Shown one piece after another: positions 48,793 through 59,059 of a stretch of 64,000 nt of DNA. Position numbers and translations under genes: made by a program. The DNA comes from Aestuariibacter sp. A3R04 (GTDB lineage: Bacteria > Pseudomonadota > Gammaproteobacteria > Enterobacterales > Alteromonadaceae). Each line of letters starts with the position of its first letter. Within the stretch, counting starts at the first letter, position 1. The DNA lies in assembly GCF_018860805.1 (NCBI RefSeq), contig NZ_JAHKQR010000001.1:712326-776325 (forward strand), written 5' to 3'. The notes under the pieces were generated by a model that saw only the letters and a list, made by a program, of their open reading frames with translations, did no database searches and had not been told where the DNA came from.

Positions 48793-49989
48793 GTGCCAGT
48801 AAAAGGAAGCAAGGGATGGATAGCAAAAGGGTTGGCGGGCCTTTGCCTCATCGCCGTCATTTTCGCATCGTGGTACTACTTTTCTTCTTCTTCTTCCCAG
48901 CCAGCTGACAACGCGTTATACGGGACAGTCACACGCAATAAAATCGAAAAGAGCATTGTGTCGACTGGTCAATTGGAGCCCAAGCGCTACGTTGTTGTGG
49001 GAGCACAGGTGTCAGGTCAGGTCGAAACTATTCATGTAGATGAAGGGGATGTCGTTGACAGTGGCACTTTGCTGGTGGAAATCGATGCCACAGTGTTTGA
49101 AACACAGGTACAAACTGCTGAAGCTGCTCTGGAAGCGAAAAAAGCGCAGCTTGCACAACTTCAGGCAGAAAAGGAGCTGGCAGAATTGCGAGAGAAACGA
49201 AATCGCAATCTGTTTGCGCAAAATGCTGTTAGTGAAGATGTCGCTATTAGCAGTCGTATTGACGTAAAGGTACTGGAATCAAAAATAACGGCAAGTATCG
49301 CGCAAATAAAAGCAGATGAAGCATCGCTTGATGGCGACAAAGCAACCCTTGGGTTTGCCAAAATTTACGCGCCTATAAGTGGTACTATCGCCTCTGTGGC
49401 CGTGCGGGAAGGGCAAACGTTAAACGCAAATCAAAATGCTCCAGAGCTACTACAGATATCCGACCTTACTACAATGACACTCCGCGCTGAGGTATCGGAG
49501 GCCGATGTCGATGCAATTTATCGGGGGATGCCGGTGTACTTTTCCACGCTCGGTAACGCCAGAAAATTCTACCACTCCAAGGTGCGCCAGGTATTGCCGA
49601 CACCCACAGAAGTCAACGACGTCGTGTTGTATCAGGTACTAATTGATGTGGAGAACCCCGACGGCGCGTTAATGGATGCAATGACAACCCAGGTTTTCTT
49701 TGTTGAAGATGCCAAAGACGAAGCGTTGGTGATTCCACTTGGAGCGCTTAAAGGCCCGCCGGGAAGGCCCTTTGTGTTAGTACAAGAGGGAGGGGAACTC
49801 GTTAGAACGCCAGTACAGACGGGCATTAAAAACCGCACCGAAGTTGAAATTATCTCTGGCTTACAAGAAGGGCAAACTATCGTTGTGGGGCAGCGCTCCA
49901 CCGGTGCGCAAATGTCTGGGAACAACAGGCGAATGGGGGCCATGGGAGGACCTCCTTCAATGCCAAGGAGGCCCCGTGGCAAAATCTGA
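48793..49989 (+). CDS. macA: MacA-type periplasmic adaptor of a tripartite exporter
   Basis: 398-aa membrane-fusion protein. N-terminal membrane helix (about 10-30, then a Ser-rich spacer), lipoyl/beta-barrel parts (GAQVSGQVETIHVDEGDVV, then IYAPISGTIASVAVREGQ) flanking a long alpha-hairpin (about 85-160), and a membrane-proximal domain. It bridges MacB to an outer-membrane channel. I start at GTG with GGAGG 5 bases upstream; a frame opening 13 codons earlier is possible. The C terminus is Gly/Met/Arg-rich. It overlaps macB by 14 bases. Confidence 0.88.
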   Translation: MPVKGSKGWIAKGLAGLCLIAVIFASWYYFSSSSSQPADNALYGTVTRNKIEKSIVSTGQLEPKRYVVVGAQVSGQVETIHVDEGDVVDSGTLLVEIDATVFETQVQTAEAALEAKKAQLAQLQAEKELAELREKRNRNLFAQNAVSEDVAISSRIDVKVLESKITASIAQIKADEASLDGDKATLGFAKIYAPISGTIASVAVREGQTLNANQNAPELLQISDLTTMTLRAEVSEADVDAIYRGMPVYFSTLGNARKFYHSKVRQVLPTPTEVNDVVLYQVLIDVENPDGALMDAMTTQVFFVEDAKDEALVIPLGALKGPPGRPFVLVQEGGELVRTPVQTGIKNRTEVEIISGLQEGQTIVVGQRSTGAQMSGNNRRMGAMGGPPSMPRRPRGKI

Positions 49990-51922
49990 AACAGCACTTC
50001 TGTGTTTGCGTAACGTTACCCGATCTTATAAGGGAGAAGGGACAGAGGTCACCGCCTTAGACGATGTGTCTGTCACAATTCAGAAAGGCGAGTTTGTCGC
50101 GATTATGGGCCAATCGGGATCAGGAAAATCTACCCTAATGAATATTCTCGGTTGTCTGGATGTGCCGAGTTCCGGCCAGTACATTATTAACGGCCATGAT
50201 GTCAGTACACTGAGCCCTGAGCAGCTTTCTGCGCTGCGACTGAAAACCTTTGGCTTTGTGTTTCAGCGCTATCAGTTGTTGCCGTCGCTAACGGCAATAG
50301 AAAACGTGGCTTTGCCGGCTGTTTACAGCAATACCCCAAAAGCTGAACGCACAGAACACGCTCGTTCACTGCTTAGCAAGTTAGGGCTTGGCGATCGTGC
50401 GGATCACCGCCCCGGAGCGCTTTCCGGGGGCCAGCAACAGCGGGTTTCTGTTGCTCGAGCACTCATTAATGGCGCGGAAGTGATTCTGGCTGATGAGCCG
50501 ACAGGTGCCTTGGATTCTGCCAGTGGTGAGCAACTTCTTGACTTGCTTAAATCTCTTCACGGCGAAGGCGTGACCATTATTCTTATTACTCACGATGCTG
50601 CCGTTGCGAACCATGCTGAACGCCAAATTCATTTGCTCGACGGCAAAATAGTGGCTGATAGTCAGAATACGTCAGCGCATTCACCGCCAGTATCAAAGTC
50701 ATCGGGTCATGGTAACATTGATCCATTCCCTTCTATTTCCGGTTTCGCCGCGCTCATCATGGCTTATTCGTCACTGCGTCTTAATTGGTTTCGTACATTG
50801 TTAACGCTACTGGGTATTATCATCGGAGTTGCAGCTGTTACCACCATGATGGCCATTGGTGAAGGTGGCAAAGCCGATGTACTAAAGCGTATCGAAGCCA
50901 TCGGTACTAACCTGTTATCTGTGCGCCCCGGCGGTGGCAATATGCGCAACACGGGAGATATCGCTACGCTGACGTTAAATGACGCAGAAGCGCTACGGGA
51001 ACTACCCGGTGTGCTCTATGTGGCACCGGAGCGATCATCGAGAAATACCATTCGGTTTGGCGAAAATAATTTTTCCGGCCGTATTAAAGGTACCAATCAG
51101 GACTATTTAAAAGTCAAAGACTGGGAAATGGCCCAAGGGGTGTTCTTCTCGGAAGAAGATGTTGCTACATTTGCGCCAGTGGTAGTCATTGGTGACACCG
51201 TTGCAGAAACCCTTTTTGATGACAACACACGTGCGGTTGGCGAGTACATATTGATGTCCAATAGCTTGTATCAGGTTATTGGGGTACTCAAGTCAAAAGG
51301 CGCAAGCGCGGGGGGCGACGATCAGGATGACGAAGTCCTTATTCCCATATCGACAGGTCGCTTAAAAGTATTTGGCCGGGATTACCTTTCTGGCATCACC
51401 GTCAAAGCGTCCGGCGCAGATGTGGCCGCAGATCTCAAAAGCCGTATTCTCGCCACAATCACCCAACGTCATGGCAAAGAAGACGTGATGGTATTTACCA
51501 CAGACTCCTTAGTAGAAGCTGTTACAGAGACGCAGAATACGCTTACCTGGTTGCTTGCGTCCGTGGCTGCCATATCCCTACTCGTAGGCGGCATTGGTGT
51601 CATGAATATTATGTTGGTCAATGTGTCAGAACGAAAAAGGGAAATTGGACTTCGAATGGCAACCGGGGCCAAACCTTCTGACATTCTCAAGCAATTCAAT
51701 ATTGAGGCTTGGGTAGTATGTATTTTGGGTGGTGCTATTGGCATTGTACTTGGTTACGTGGTGATTTTTATTGTCTCCCAATTGTCTATAACCGTGGCGT
51801 ATACCCTGATGCCCCCAGTACTGGCATTTTTCACCTCACTGATTGTCGGGGTCTTGTTTGGTTATGCACCGGCACTCAAGGCGTCACGACTCAACCCCAT
51901 TGACGCATTATCAGAGGATTAG
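49976..51922 (+). CDS. macB: MacB-type ABC exporter
   Basis: 648-aa fused ABC transporter, the same length as E. coli MacB. The N-terminal ATPase has Walker [11 protein letters not shown], signature [10 protein letters not shown] and Walker [13 protein letters not shown]. Then comes transmembrane helix 1 (about 275-300), a large periplasmic MacB_PCD domain (about 300-520) and three C-terminal helices in the FtsX-like domain ([21 protein letters not shown] is typical, cut here for length). The start is GTG with AAGGAGG 4 bases upstream, inside the end of macA. The substrate could be a macrolide, peptide or siderophore. Confidence 0.92.
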   Translation: MAKSETALLCLRNVTRSYKGEGTEVTALDDVSVTIQKGEFVAIMGQSGSGKSTLMNILGCLDVPSSGQYIINGHDVSTLSPEQLSALRLKTFGFVFQRYQLLPSLTAIENVALPAVYSNTPKAERTEHARSLLSKLGLGDRADHRPGALSGGQQQRVSVARALINGAEVILADEPTGALDSASGEQLLDLLKSLHGEGVTIILITHDAAVANHAERQIHLLDGKIVADSQNTSAHSPPVSKSSGHGNIDPFPSISGFAALIMAYSSLRLNWFRTLLTLLGIIIGVAAVTTMMAIGEGGKADVLKRIEAIGTNLLSVRPGGGNMRNTGDIATLTLNDAEALRELPGVLYVAPERSSRNTIRFGENNFSGRIKGTNQDYLKVKDWEMAQGVFFSEEDVATFAPVVVIGDTVAETLFDDNTRAVGEYILMSNSLYQVIGVLKSKGASAGGDDQDDEVLIPISTGRLKVFGRDYLSGITVKASGADVAADLKSRILATITQRHGKEDVMVFTTDSLVEAVTETQNTLTWLLASVAAISLLVGGIGVMNIMLVNVSERKREIGLRMATGAKPSDILKQFNIEAWVVCILGGAIGIVLGYVVIFIVSQLSITVAYTLMPPVLAFFTSLIVGVLFGYAPALKASRLNPIDALSED

Positions 51923-53287
51923 ATGTTGAAGAGATCCGCATGTCTATTGTGGGCGTTGCTGCTTAGTGGCTGTGCCTACCAACCGCAACAATTTGACAAC
52001 CGGAAATCGGATGTGGCTGAACAAGTATTTGCTCCCTACAGACAGGATGTTGAGCACCTTCGCGTCGAGGCGCGATGGTGGCATGTGTTCACTTCACCCA
52101 ATATCGACATGCTGATGGACAGGTTAATGGAAAATAACTTGTCCTTGGATGAAGCAGCCCTCAGGTTAGAGAGAATGAAACTATTGCTCAGGCAGGCTGA
52201 AGCCGACAATGTGCCTGCCATTAGCGCATCAGTGAACGGTCGAAGTGGTGAAGAACTGGATTCAGGTAGAACAACAAATTCATCTTCAGCGGGGGTTGGG
52301 TTTAACTATACCCTGGATATATGGGGAAGCCGGGAAGCATCGCAATTAGCAGCAGCACTGGATATAGATGTTCAATCGTATTCGATGAAACACGTAGCGC
52401 TACAAGTTCAGCAGTTGCTGATAAGCGAGTACGTGAACTGGTTGTCGCTTAGTCAGCGAATAAAGATTGCGGAACAGAACCTTGAAGCTGCGACACGGCT
52501 ATATGATTTAGTGAACATCCGCTTCGAGGAGGGTGACGCATCAGGCATTGAAGTAAGTCAACAGCAAAATACTTTACTTTCAGCGAAAGGCGAATTACTC
52601 AGGCTTCACAATGAACGCAGTTTCAGTGGGCGTGCAATTGCCGTTTTACTCGGTGATGAAAGTATGGCACCTAGGTTGCCGCAAGCAACAATACAGGCGT
52701 TGTCACTGCCGGAAATTGAACTCTACCAACCTGCGGTTGTCCTTATGTCGCGACCTGATATGCAAATAGCGGATATTGCATTGCGCCAGGCTGATATTGG
52801 CGTCTATCAGGCGGGCATACAAGGTTTGCCAGGGCTGAGTTTAAGTGCCGACGTCGGAGTAAGTGAAATCCTGGATTTGGCATCTGGCTGGAGTTTGGGC
52901 GCCGCGTTAAGCAGTGTTGCTACGCTTTACGCTGGAGGCAGAATTGAGGCTGGTAAAAAAATCGCGGATACTGATTTGGAACTGGCGTGGAATAATTATC
53001 GCGTCACTGCCTTAAATGCTGCTAAGGGCCTTCTCGATGCTCTTGATAATTACAAATTTCAAAAGCAAAGTTATGCCTTAAATGAGGCATCGGTTGTTAA
53101 TAATGAACGCTTGTATCGCTTGGCGGAAATTCGCTACAAAGCGGGCGATACTGATTTTTTGAATTTGCTGAGCGCGCAGAGAAGCTGGTTTCAGGCACAA
53201 TTGGCATTGATCAGCAGTTATCAGCAAACGCTAAACGCCGCTGTTAATGTGTATATCGAGGCAGGTGGAAGACCTGTAGTGGAATGA
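51923..53287 (+). CDS. TolC/NodT-family outer-membrane efflux lipoprotein
   Basis: 454-aa outer-membrane factor. Signal with lipobox LLSGC (about 13-17), then two OEP repeats (about 55-240 and 260-450) with long helices. The ATG directly follows the macB stop, with AGAGG 5 bases upstream, so adaptor, pump and channel form one operon. Having a dedicated channel, rather than sharing TolC, recalls the pyoverdine exporter PvdRT-OpmQ. No siderophore genes are in the window. Confidence 0.9.
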   Translation: MLKRSACLLWALLLSGCAYQPQQFDNRKSDVAEQVFAPYRQDVEHLRVEARWWHVFTSPNIDMLMDRLMENNLSLDEAALRLERMKLLLRQAEADNVPAISASVNGRSGEELDSGRTTNSSSAGVGFNYTLDIWGSREASQLAAALDIDVQSYSMKHVALQVQQLLISEYVNWLSLSQRIKIAEQNLEAATRLYDLVNIRFEEGDASGIEVSQQQNTLLSAKGELLRLHNERSFSGRAIAVLLGDESMAPRLPQATIQALSLPEIELYQPAVVLMSRPDMQIADIALRQADIGVYQAGIQGLPGLSLSADVGVSEILDLASGWSLGAALSSVATLYAGGRIEAGKKIADTDLELAWNNYRVTALNAAKGLLDALDNYKFQKQSYALNEASVVNNERLYRLAEIRYKAGDTDFLNLLSAQRSWFQAQLALISSYQQTLNAAVNVYIEAGGRPVVE

Positions 53288-53308
53288 CTGTCTAACGTTA
53301 ACGAGAAT

Positions 53309-53333
53309 GTGCTGTAGGCAATACCTTCAGCAC
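53309..53333. terminator. Hairpin between the efflux operon and gpsA
   Basis: GTGCTG/CAGCAC with an inner AGG/CCT helix and a 5-base loop, in the 57-bp gap of two convergent genes. No T run follows on either strand, so its role as a terminator is uncertain. Confidence 0.4.
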
Positions 53334-53344
53334 GCGCTGCAGGT

Positions 53345-54349
53345 TTATTCGGCTTTTAAATCTCTGGCGAGTAAAGCCAGTGCAGCTTCTTTTGGTGATT
53401 TCCCATGATAGAGCACCGCGTAAATTTGTTCGCATATGGGCATTTCAACACCGTATTTTTCGGCGAGAATGTGAACTTCCTCAGTGTTGCGGTAACCTTC
53501 AACTACTTGCCCGATGTCTCGAATGGCAGTTTCTACGTCTTTTCCGCTGCCAAGGGCTAATCCAAAGCGACGGTTTCTAGATTGGTTATCGGTGCAGGTT
53601 AGCACCAAATCGCCAAGGCCTGCCATCCCCATAAAGGTTTCGGGTTGAGCGCCGAGTTTCACGCCCAGTCGGGTTAATTCAGCAAGCCCCCGGGTAATGA
53701 GCGCTGTTCTCGCATTTGCGCCAAAGCCCAGACCATCGGCAAGTCCTGCGCCAATGGCTATGACGTTTTTGACTGCGCCCCCTAACTGAACACCAATAAA
53801 ATCAGGGTTTTTGTAAACTCTGAACGATCGGCTGCAATGCAATTTCTGGGCAAAATCATCAACCAATGCTTGACTGGTAGACGACAAAGAAATAGCGGTA
53901 GGTAAGCCTGCTACCATCTCTTTGGCAAAGGTTGGTCCGGATAAAACCGCCAGGGGATAGGCCTCCCCAAGGACATCTAAGGCGACGTCTCGAAGTAGTC
54001 TGCCCGTGCCGGGTTCAAGCCCTTTGGTCGCCCATATTAATCGGTGTTCCGGCTTCAACATGGGTTTAATGGTAACCAGCAGATCCTTGAAGGCATGGCT
54101 TGGTACAACAATTAATATATCTCTACTTGCCGCTATGGCAGCAACTAAATCAGGCTCAACCTGCAGACTGTCGGGAAACGCGGCGCCGGGTAAATACCGT
54201 GCGTTCTCCCGGTCATTCGCCAATGCTTGCATGTGCGCAGTGTCACGGCCCCAAATGAAAGTAGGGATAGCATTGCGGGCAAGACAAAAAGCGAGGGCGG
54301 TGCCGTACGACCCCGCCCCGAGCACTGATACTGAACGCGCGTTCAACAT
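53345..54349 (-). CDS. gpsA: Glycerol-3-phosphate dehydrogenase [NAD(P)+]
   Basis: Makes sn-glycerol-3-phosphate from dihydroxyacetone phosphate for phospholipid synthesis; 334 aa. N-terminal NAD motif [12 protein letters not shown], catalytic Lys in [13 protein letters not shown], and [10 protein letters not shown] in the substrate site. Three bases separate it from secB; the order rhodanese-grxC-secB-gpsA is the same as in E. coli. Confidence 0.97.
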   Translation of the reverse strand: MLNARSVSVLGAGSYGTALAFCLARNAIPTFIWGRDTAHMQALANDRENARYLPGAAFPDSLQVEPDLVAAIAASRDILIVVPSHAFKDLLVTIKPMLKPEHRLIWATKGLEPGTGRLLRDVALDVLGEAYPLAVLSGPTFAKEMVAGLPTAISLSSTSQALVDDFAQKLHCSRSFRVYKNPDFIGVQLGGAVKNVIAIGAGLADGLGFGANARTALITRGLAELTRLGVKLGAQPETFMGMAGLGDLVLTCTDNQSRNRRFGLALGSGKDVETAIRDIGQVVEGYRNTEEVHILAEKYGVEMPICEQIYAVLYHGKSPKEAALALLARDLKAE

Positions 54350-54352
54350 TGA

Positions 54353-54865
54353 TTATGCGTCCAGCTTCTGAGCGCCTTCCTCTTGTGCCTGTTGTGCGCG
54401 CTTCTGCATATACGCAGCAAAAATAGCGTCAAAGTTAACAGGCGCCAAATTCAGTGGCGGGAATGTTCCGCGGTTAACCAAGTTAGAGATTGCTTCGCGT
54501 GCGTACGGAAACAGTAGGTTAGGACAATAAGAACCCAACAGGTGTGCTTTCGCCTGATCAGGCATTTCTGGGGCAACGGCAAAAATTCCAGCCTGTTCTA
54601 CTTCGCACAAAAACGCAGTTTCTTCGCCAATTGTGGCAGTAACGGTAACTGATAACACAACCTCGAAAGCGTTTTCTGCCATTTTGTCCGTTGAAGTGTC
54701 GATATCCAGCTTAATTTCTGGTTTCCATTCCTTTTGAAACACTGCTGGTGCATTGGGTGATTCAAACGAAATATCCTTAGTGTAAACACGTTGGATATTA
54801 AACTGAGGTGCGGCTTGTTGTTGGCCCGCATCTGCACCGGTTGTGTTTTGATTTTCTTCAGCCAT
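54353..54865 (-). CDS. secB: Protein-export chaperone SecB
   Basis: 170-aa tetrameric chaperone that keeps precursors unfolded and delivers them to SecA. Core motifs: [25 protein letters not shown], and [23 protein letters not shown]. The N terminus is Gln/Asn/Ala-rich and the C-terminal tail is longer than in E. coli (155 aa). It follows grxC by 63 bases. Confidence 0.97.
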   Translation of the reverse strand: MAEENQNTTGADAGQQQAAPQFNIQRVYTKDISFESPNAPAVFQKEWKPEIKLDIDTSTDKMAENAFEVVLSVTVTATIGEETAFLCEVEQAGIFAVAPEMPDQAKAHLLGSYCPNLLFPYAREAISNLVNRGTFPPLNLAPVNFDAIFAAYMQKRAQQAQEEGAQKLDA

Positions 54866-54928
54866 GATTATTTTTGATCCTGTAACGTCAATACTTGCTG
54901 GATTGCAATAAATGTATAGATTGGAGCA

Positions 54929-55186
54929 CTACTGAGCCAGTAACGCATCCAGTTTGTTTTTTGATTCGAGGGCGAACAAATCATCACATCCACCTATGTG
55001 GGTATCATTGATGAATATTTGTGGCACCGTATAGCCGCCATTCGCTCGGTCTATCATCACTTCGCGCATACTTGGGTCAGCATCGATGGCGATTTCTTTA
55101 AATTCAACACCTTTTTGAGATAGCAAAGCCTTAGCTCGGTGGCAATAAGGGCAATATCCTTTGGTGTAAATTTCAACTTTGCTCAC
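54929..55186 (-). CDS. grxC: Glutaredoxin 3
   Basis: 85-aa dithiol glutaredoxin with active site CPYC at residues 12-15, TVPQIF cis-Pro motif and GGCDDLF glutathione site. Reduces protein disulfides with glutathione. 11 bases after the rhodanese gene. Confidence 0.96.
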   Translation of the reverse strand: MSKVEIYTKGYCPYCHRAKALLSQKGVEFKEIAIDADPSMREVMIDRANGGYTVPQIFINDTHIGGCDDLFALESKNKLDALLAQ

Positions 55187-55197
55187 AAATAGCTCCT

Positions 55198-55623
55198 TTA
55201 CTTAGAAACGGGGAGCCCTGCAGAAGACCAGGCGTTCATGCCGCCTTTGAGTACTTTGACATTGTCAAAGCCGGCTTTCGTCATCGCGCTAGCCACGCCT
55301 CGTGCAGTGTTACCCATAGCACAAACAACAATAATGGGTTTGTCCTTTGCATTTTCAAGTTTTTTAAAGTTTTTCTCGCGTAGTTCTTCTGGCTTAATTT
55401 GCCTTGCACCTAAAATATGACCGGCTTTAAATTCTTTTTGTGTTCGTGTGTCCAGAACAACGGCGTCTTCTTTGTTTATTAGCATGGTCATCTCATGGGT
55501 ATTCACTTCTTTTACAGAAGAGCCAATGGCTGAGACATAGCTAAAGATCAACATGCCAACTAAGGCAACCCAGGCGCCAGCCAGTAACATGTTATTGCCA
55601 GCGAATTCGACGAGCTGTTCCAT
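55198..55623 (-). CDS. Membrane-anchored rhodanese-like protein (YibN type)
   Basis: 141 aa: an N-terminal transmembrane helix (about 11-32) and a single rhodanese domain (about 40-138) with active-site Cys in VVCAMGNTARG, so sulfurtransferase activity is possible. It matches the YibN position upstream of grxC-secB-gpsA. First gene of that operon, divergent from envC. Confidence 0.88.
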   Translation of the reverse strand: MEQLVEFAGNNMLLAGAWVALVGMLIFSYVSAIGSSVKEVNTHEMTMLINKEDAVVLDTRTQKEFKAGHILGARQIKPEELREKNFKKLENAKDKPIIVVCAMGNTARGVASAMTKAGFDNVKVLKGGMNAWSSAGLPVSK

Positions 55624-55826
55624 TTCAAAAAAACCTTTAATGTGCTTGGACGACTAAAAACGACTGCAAAGTATATAGAAAAATGGGTTAGAAACCAGCT
55701 TTGACGCTTAACGATATACAGTAGAATGCAGATGAATCCTCTATCTTGTTGATATATTATGGTGTTACTAAAACAAATTCCTTATGCTCGCCGGAAAAAA
55801 GTGCGCAAAGACTGTACGCGGATACC

Positions 55827-56996
55827 ATGACATATCACAGTAATCATTCTCGCTCTGTTTTTCCCCGGATATGTGGGCTGACGTTACTGTGCCTGCTCAA
55901 TTGCCTGCTGCTGATGTCAACCCCCGTGTTTGCTCAAGAGCAGGCCGAGGCGAAGCTTGCTGAGTTACAGGCCGAACTCAAAGCGCGTCAGGCTACCCTG
56001 GCTGCCAACAAAGCTAATGCGGATGAATTGATGAGTGCTTTAAAGCGATCTGAACTGGAGATTGCAGAAGTGGCGCGGGCACTGAATTCCACCTCGGAAG
56101 CTTTGGCTGACAATCGGGTTCAGCAAGAAAGACTGACAGCGGAGCAGCGAGCGCTTAAAAAAGCCATTGTTCAGCAACAGGATGCCCTGGCAAGCCAACT
56201 AAGGAGTGCATTCATGGCCGGAAATTACGATTATGCCAAAATGCTCTTCTATCAGGATGAGGCCAGTACATTCGAGCGGGTACTGACCTATTACCAGTAC
56301 GTAAGTAAGGCGAGACTGGCAGAAATCACTCGCTTCAAAACTAACGTGGCCAGGCTGGAAACAGTCACCGAGGGGTTGGCGAAGAAGGCAGAAGAACTCA
56401 GCATACTATTGACCACACAAAAACAGCAACGAGAAGTGATGCTTGCCAGACAACAAGACAGAAAAAGCACACTGGCAAAACTCAATCAAAAAATCGCCTC
56501 TGATGCAGCTAAGGTCAATGAATTAAAACAGAATGAAGCCGCATTGGTCACCGCCATCGAGGAAGCGCGGCGCAGTGCTGAGCTTGCCAATACTGAATTG
56601 GAGGGCCTTTCCGGTTCCAAAGGTAAGTTGTTAAAGCCAGTGTCAGGCAGAGTACAACGGCTCTTTGGTTCCCGCCGGCAAGGGCAGGTTCGATGGAAAG
56701 GGATTATCATTGAAGGCGCTGAAGGCAGTTCAGTGAGGGCGGTGTCTCGCGGCAGAGTGTTATATTCTGACTGGTTGCGGGGGTTTGGTTTGGTTACCAT
56801 TATCGATCATGGGAAAGGGTACATGAGCGTCTATGGGCACAACCAGGCCCTTCTCAAACAGGCTGGCGAAATGGTTGCCGGTGGTGAAACTATCGCCTTG
56901 GTTGGGCAAAGTGGTGGGCAGACATCGCCCAATTTGTATTTTGAAATTCGTCACAAGGGCAAGGCTCTAAACCCCTCGAGTTGGCTTGATTTATAG
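55827..56996 (+). CDS. envC: Murein hydrolase activator EnvC
   Basis: 389-aa periplasmic protein: signal peptide (about 1-37), long coiled coil (about 40-265) and a C-terminal LytM (M23) domain (about 280-388). The metal-site residues are degenerate: the first His is replaced (QVRWKGIII) and the HxH position reads LYFEIR, as expected for an activator of amidases rather than an enzyme. I start at the ATG just before the signal peptide; the frame opens 27 codons earlier. gpmM, usually upstream in E. coli, is absent. Confidence 0.92.
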   Translation: MTYHSNHSRSVFPRICGLTLLCLLNCLLLMSTPVFAQEQAEAKLAELQAELKARQATLAANKANADELMSALKRSELEIAEVARALNSTSEALADNRVQQERLTAEQRALKKAIVQQQDALASQLRSAFMAGNYDYAKMLFYQDEASTFERVLTYYQYVSKARLAEITRFKTNVARLETVTEGLAKKAEELSILLTTQKQQREVMLARQQDRKSTLAKLNQKIASDAAKVNELKQNEAALVTAIEEARRSAELANTELEGLSGSKGKLLKPVSGRVQRLFGSRRQGQVRWKGIIIEGAEGSSVRAVSRGRVLYSDWLRGFGLVTIIDHGKGYMSVYGHNQALLKQAGEMVAGGETIALVGQSGGQTSPNLYFEIRHKGKALNPSSWLDL

Positions 56997-57003
56997 GCAT
57001 TTT

Positions 57004-58014
57004 ATGCAACTTTCCGAGTTGCCACGTACGTCGTTGGCATTTTTACCCACACCACTATCGGCTATTTCTCGTTTTGCTGGTGAAATAGGGGCGCCTGCTT
57101 CGTCACTACTGATTAAACGGGACGATTGCACGGGTCTGGCGCAAGGGGGAAATAAAACCCGCAAGCTGGAATTTATACTGGGTGATGCCCTAAAAAAAGG
57201 GGCAACGTCTGTAATAACCGTTGGTGCGCTACAGTCGAATCACGTCAGGCAAACGGCAGCGGCTTGCGCATCGCTGGGGCTGGAATGCGATGTCGTGTTA
57301 ACAACGTCGGTGCCCAGGACGTTGGATGTATACAAGCACAATGGCAATTTACTGCTGAACGCGTTTCTCGGTGCGACTATTCACCGCGTTGACAACACCG
57401 CGATGCAGCAACAAAAAGTAACAGAACTTATCGAACACAAAGCGCGACAAGGCAAGCGCCCGTATTTTATTCCCACGGGAGGATCGAATGCCATTGGTGC
57501 CCTCGGTTACGCTAACGCTGTGGAAGAGCTGGCCCAGCAGTGTGATGCATTCCTTGGGCGGGGGCGATGTTTTATTTTTCACGCTAGTGCAAGCGGTGGA
57601 ACTCAAGCGGGCCTGGTTGTTGGCAACGCTATATTGGGAAACCCCTTTAAAGTGATTGGTGTAAATGTATATAAACCAGACCGCGCAGCTGTACTTGACA
57701 ACGTGAAAAGCATTGTTGATGAAATGATATCGACCTTTTCATTATCTCTGCAGGCTAAACCTGATTTTGAGTTGGTGCAAGGCTTCCAGGGAGAGGCCTA
57801 CGGCATTCCCACACAGGAAGGTAACGAGGCCCTTCAATTGATGGCCAGATCTGAAGGGATTTTGGTCGATCCGGTATACTCAGCTAAAGCACTCGCTGCC
57901 GTTGTTACCGGCTTTCGTAGAGGGGACTTTGAAACCTCAGACAAGGTTATTTTTTTACACACGGGGGGCGCCACTGCACTACATGCTTATCCCGATACAC
58001 TGCAGCCTGTTTAA
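57004..58014 (+). CDS. dcyD: D-cysteine desulfhydrase/ACC deaminase family protein
   Basis: 336-aa fold-type II PLP enzyme. The Schiff-base Lys is in GGNKTRKLEF (about 47), with AGALQSNHVRQTAA-type (here GALQSNHVRQTAA), PTGGSNAIGALGY and HTGGATALHAY motifs, close to E. coli DcyD. The likely reaction is D-cysteine to pyruvate, ammonia and sulfide; ACC deaminase is the alternative. It is inserted 7 bases after envC, separating envC from the YibQ-like gene that normally follows. Confidence 0.85.
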   Translation: MQLSELPRTSLAFLPTPLSAISRFAGEIGAPASSLLIKRDDCTGLAQGGNKTRKLEFILGDALKKGATSVITVGALQSNHVRQTAAACASLGLECDVVLTTSVPRTLDVYKHNGNLLLNAFLGATIHRVDNTAMQQQKVTELIEHKARQGKRPYFIPTGGSNAIGALGYANAVEELAQQCDAFLGRGRCFIFHASASGGTQAGLVVGNAILGNPFKVIGVNVYKPDRAAVLDNVKSIVDEMISTFSLSLQAKPDFELVQGFQGEAYGIPTQEGNEALQLMARSEGILVDPVYSAKALAAVVTGFRRGDFETSDKVIFLHTGGATALHAYPDTLQPV

Positions 58015-58159
58015 ACGTTGTTTTTTACAAAAAAAGTGCAAAAAAATCTGTTATCAACCTTCAAATTTTGAAAATCGCTGTTATTCTCGTTGTGTATGGA
58101 TCTAAATACTAAATAAAATCGCCCAAAAGGAATACGGGCACTTTACAATTATAATAGGC

Positions 58160-58996
58160 GTGCGCTTGCTAAAAATTTGTTTACTCAAAAGAACTGACCG
58201 TCAGTTGTTTGATTGGTTTGCGTTGTTTTTGAGTGTGTTGTTTACACTCTTTTGTCTGCCAGTTACAGCTGCAAGTGTCCAACCAAAAATCGTCTTGATC
58301 TTAGACGATATCGGACATCGCGACTCTGATCACAGGGCCTTGGACCTGCCCAGGGAAGTGACGTTCTCGATTTTACCTGATGCTCCACTGACTGCCGAAT
58401 TGTCTGAACTGGCCCATGCCCAAGGGCGGGACATCATGTTGCACATGCCGATGGAGTCATATGATGGCCAGGACATGGGCCCCGATGGCCTCAAAGTGGG
58501 AATGTATGACAGGCAGATGCAGCGGCTGTTTGAGCAGGCCCTTACAAAGGTTCCGTATGCGATTGGTGTGAACAATCACATGGGGAGCAGGCTAACCAGC
58601 CTTGTTGGCCCTATGCAGTCGCTGATGACGATGATTAAACAACGGGATTTGTTTTTTATCGACAGCCGTACGTCAGTAAACACCGTGGCCGAAGATGCAG
58701 CTCAACACGCAGGTGTACCAACGGCGAGACGTCATGTTTTTTTAGATCATGTACGAACTGATGAAGCCATGGAAAAAGAGTATCAGCGGCTATTGCTATT
58801 AGCTAAAAAGCAGGGCGTTGCAGTGGCTATTGCACATCCCCATCCAAGTACGTTGCGTTTTTTGCGAAAGAAGCTACCAGAGCTGGAAACAACGGGGGTT
58901 CGATTGGCCTCAGTCAGTGATTTGTTCACATCGCGTCCGGGAACAATGATGGCAAAACAAAATACTGTTACAGCACCACTAGTTGCGCCAAATTAG
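58160..58996 (+). CDS. Divergent polysaccharide deacetylase (YibQ-like)
   Basis: 278 aa with an N-terminal signal or anchor (about 18-38). The domain shows IVLILDDIGHRD, MLHMPMES, GVNNHMGSRLT and FIDSRTS, the DUF610/YibQ pattern of divergent NodB-like deacetylases. In E. coli it is encoded right after envC. The start is a GTG without a good ribosome site. Substrate unknown; peptidoglycan-related from context. Confidence 0.85.
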   Translation: MRLLKICLLKRTDRQLFDWFALFLSVLFTLFCLPVTAASVQPKIVLILDDIGHRDSDHRALDLPREVTFSILPDAPLTAELSELAHAQGRDIMLHMPMESYDGQDMGPDGLKVGMYDRQMQRLFEQALTKVPYAIGVNNHMGSRLTSLVGPMQSLMTMIKQRDLFFIDSRTSVNTVAEDAAQHAGVPTARRHVFLDHVRTDEAMEKEYQRLLLLAKKQGVAVAIAHPHPSTLRFLRKKLPELETTGVRLASVSDLFTSRPGTMMAKQNTVTAPLVAPN

Positions 58997-59036
58997 CGGA
59001 AAAAGGACGATTGTTATTTTGCTTTTCTCTCGGGTT

Positions 59037-59049
59037 GTTATAGTATAAC
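59037..59049 (+). promoter_or_regulatory. Zur-type palindrome upstream of the MerC gene
   Basis: GTTATAGTATAAC is a perfect 6-1-6 palindrome equal to the core of the gammaproteobacterial Zur box (GTTATA-N-TATAAC). It lies 11-26 bp before the possible ATGs of the MerC gene and overlaps a likely -10, fitting zinc-dependent repression. Confidence 0.6.
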
Positions 59050-59059
59050 GTCCCTTTTG

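Noticed and set aside
56640..56990. EnvC read as an active M23 peptidase
   Set aside because: Zinc-ligand positions are replaced (RWKG for the first His, LYFEIR for HxH), as in amidase activators.
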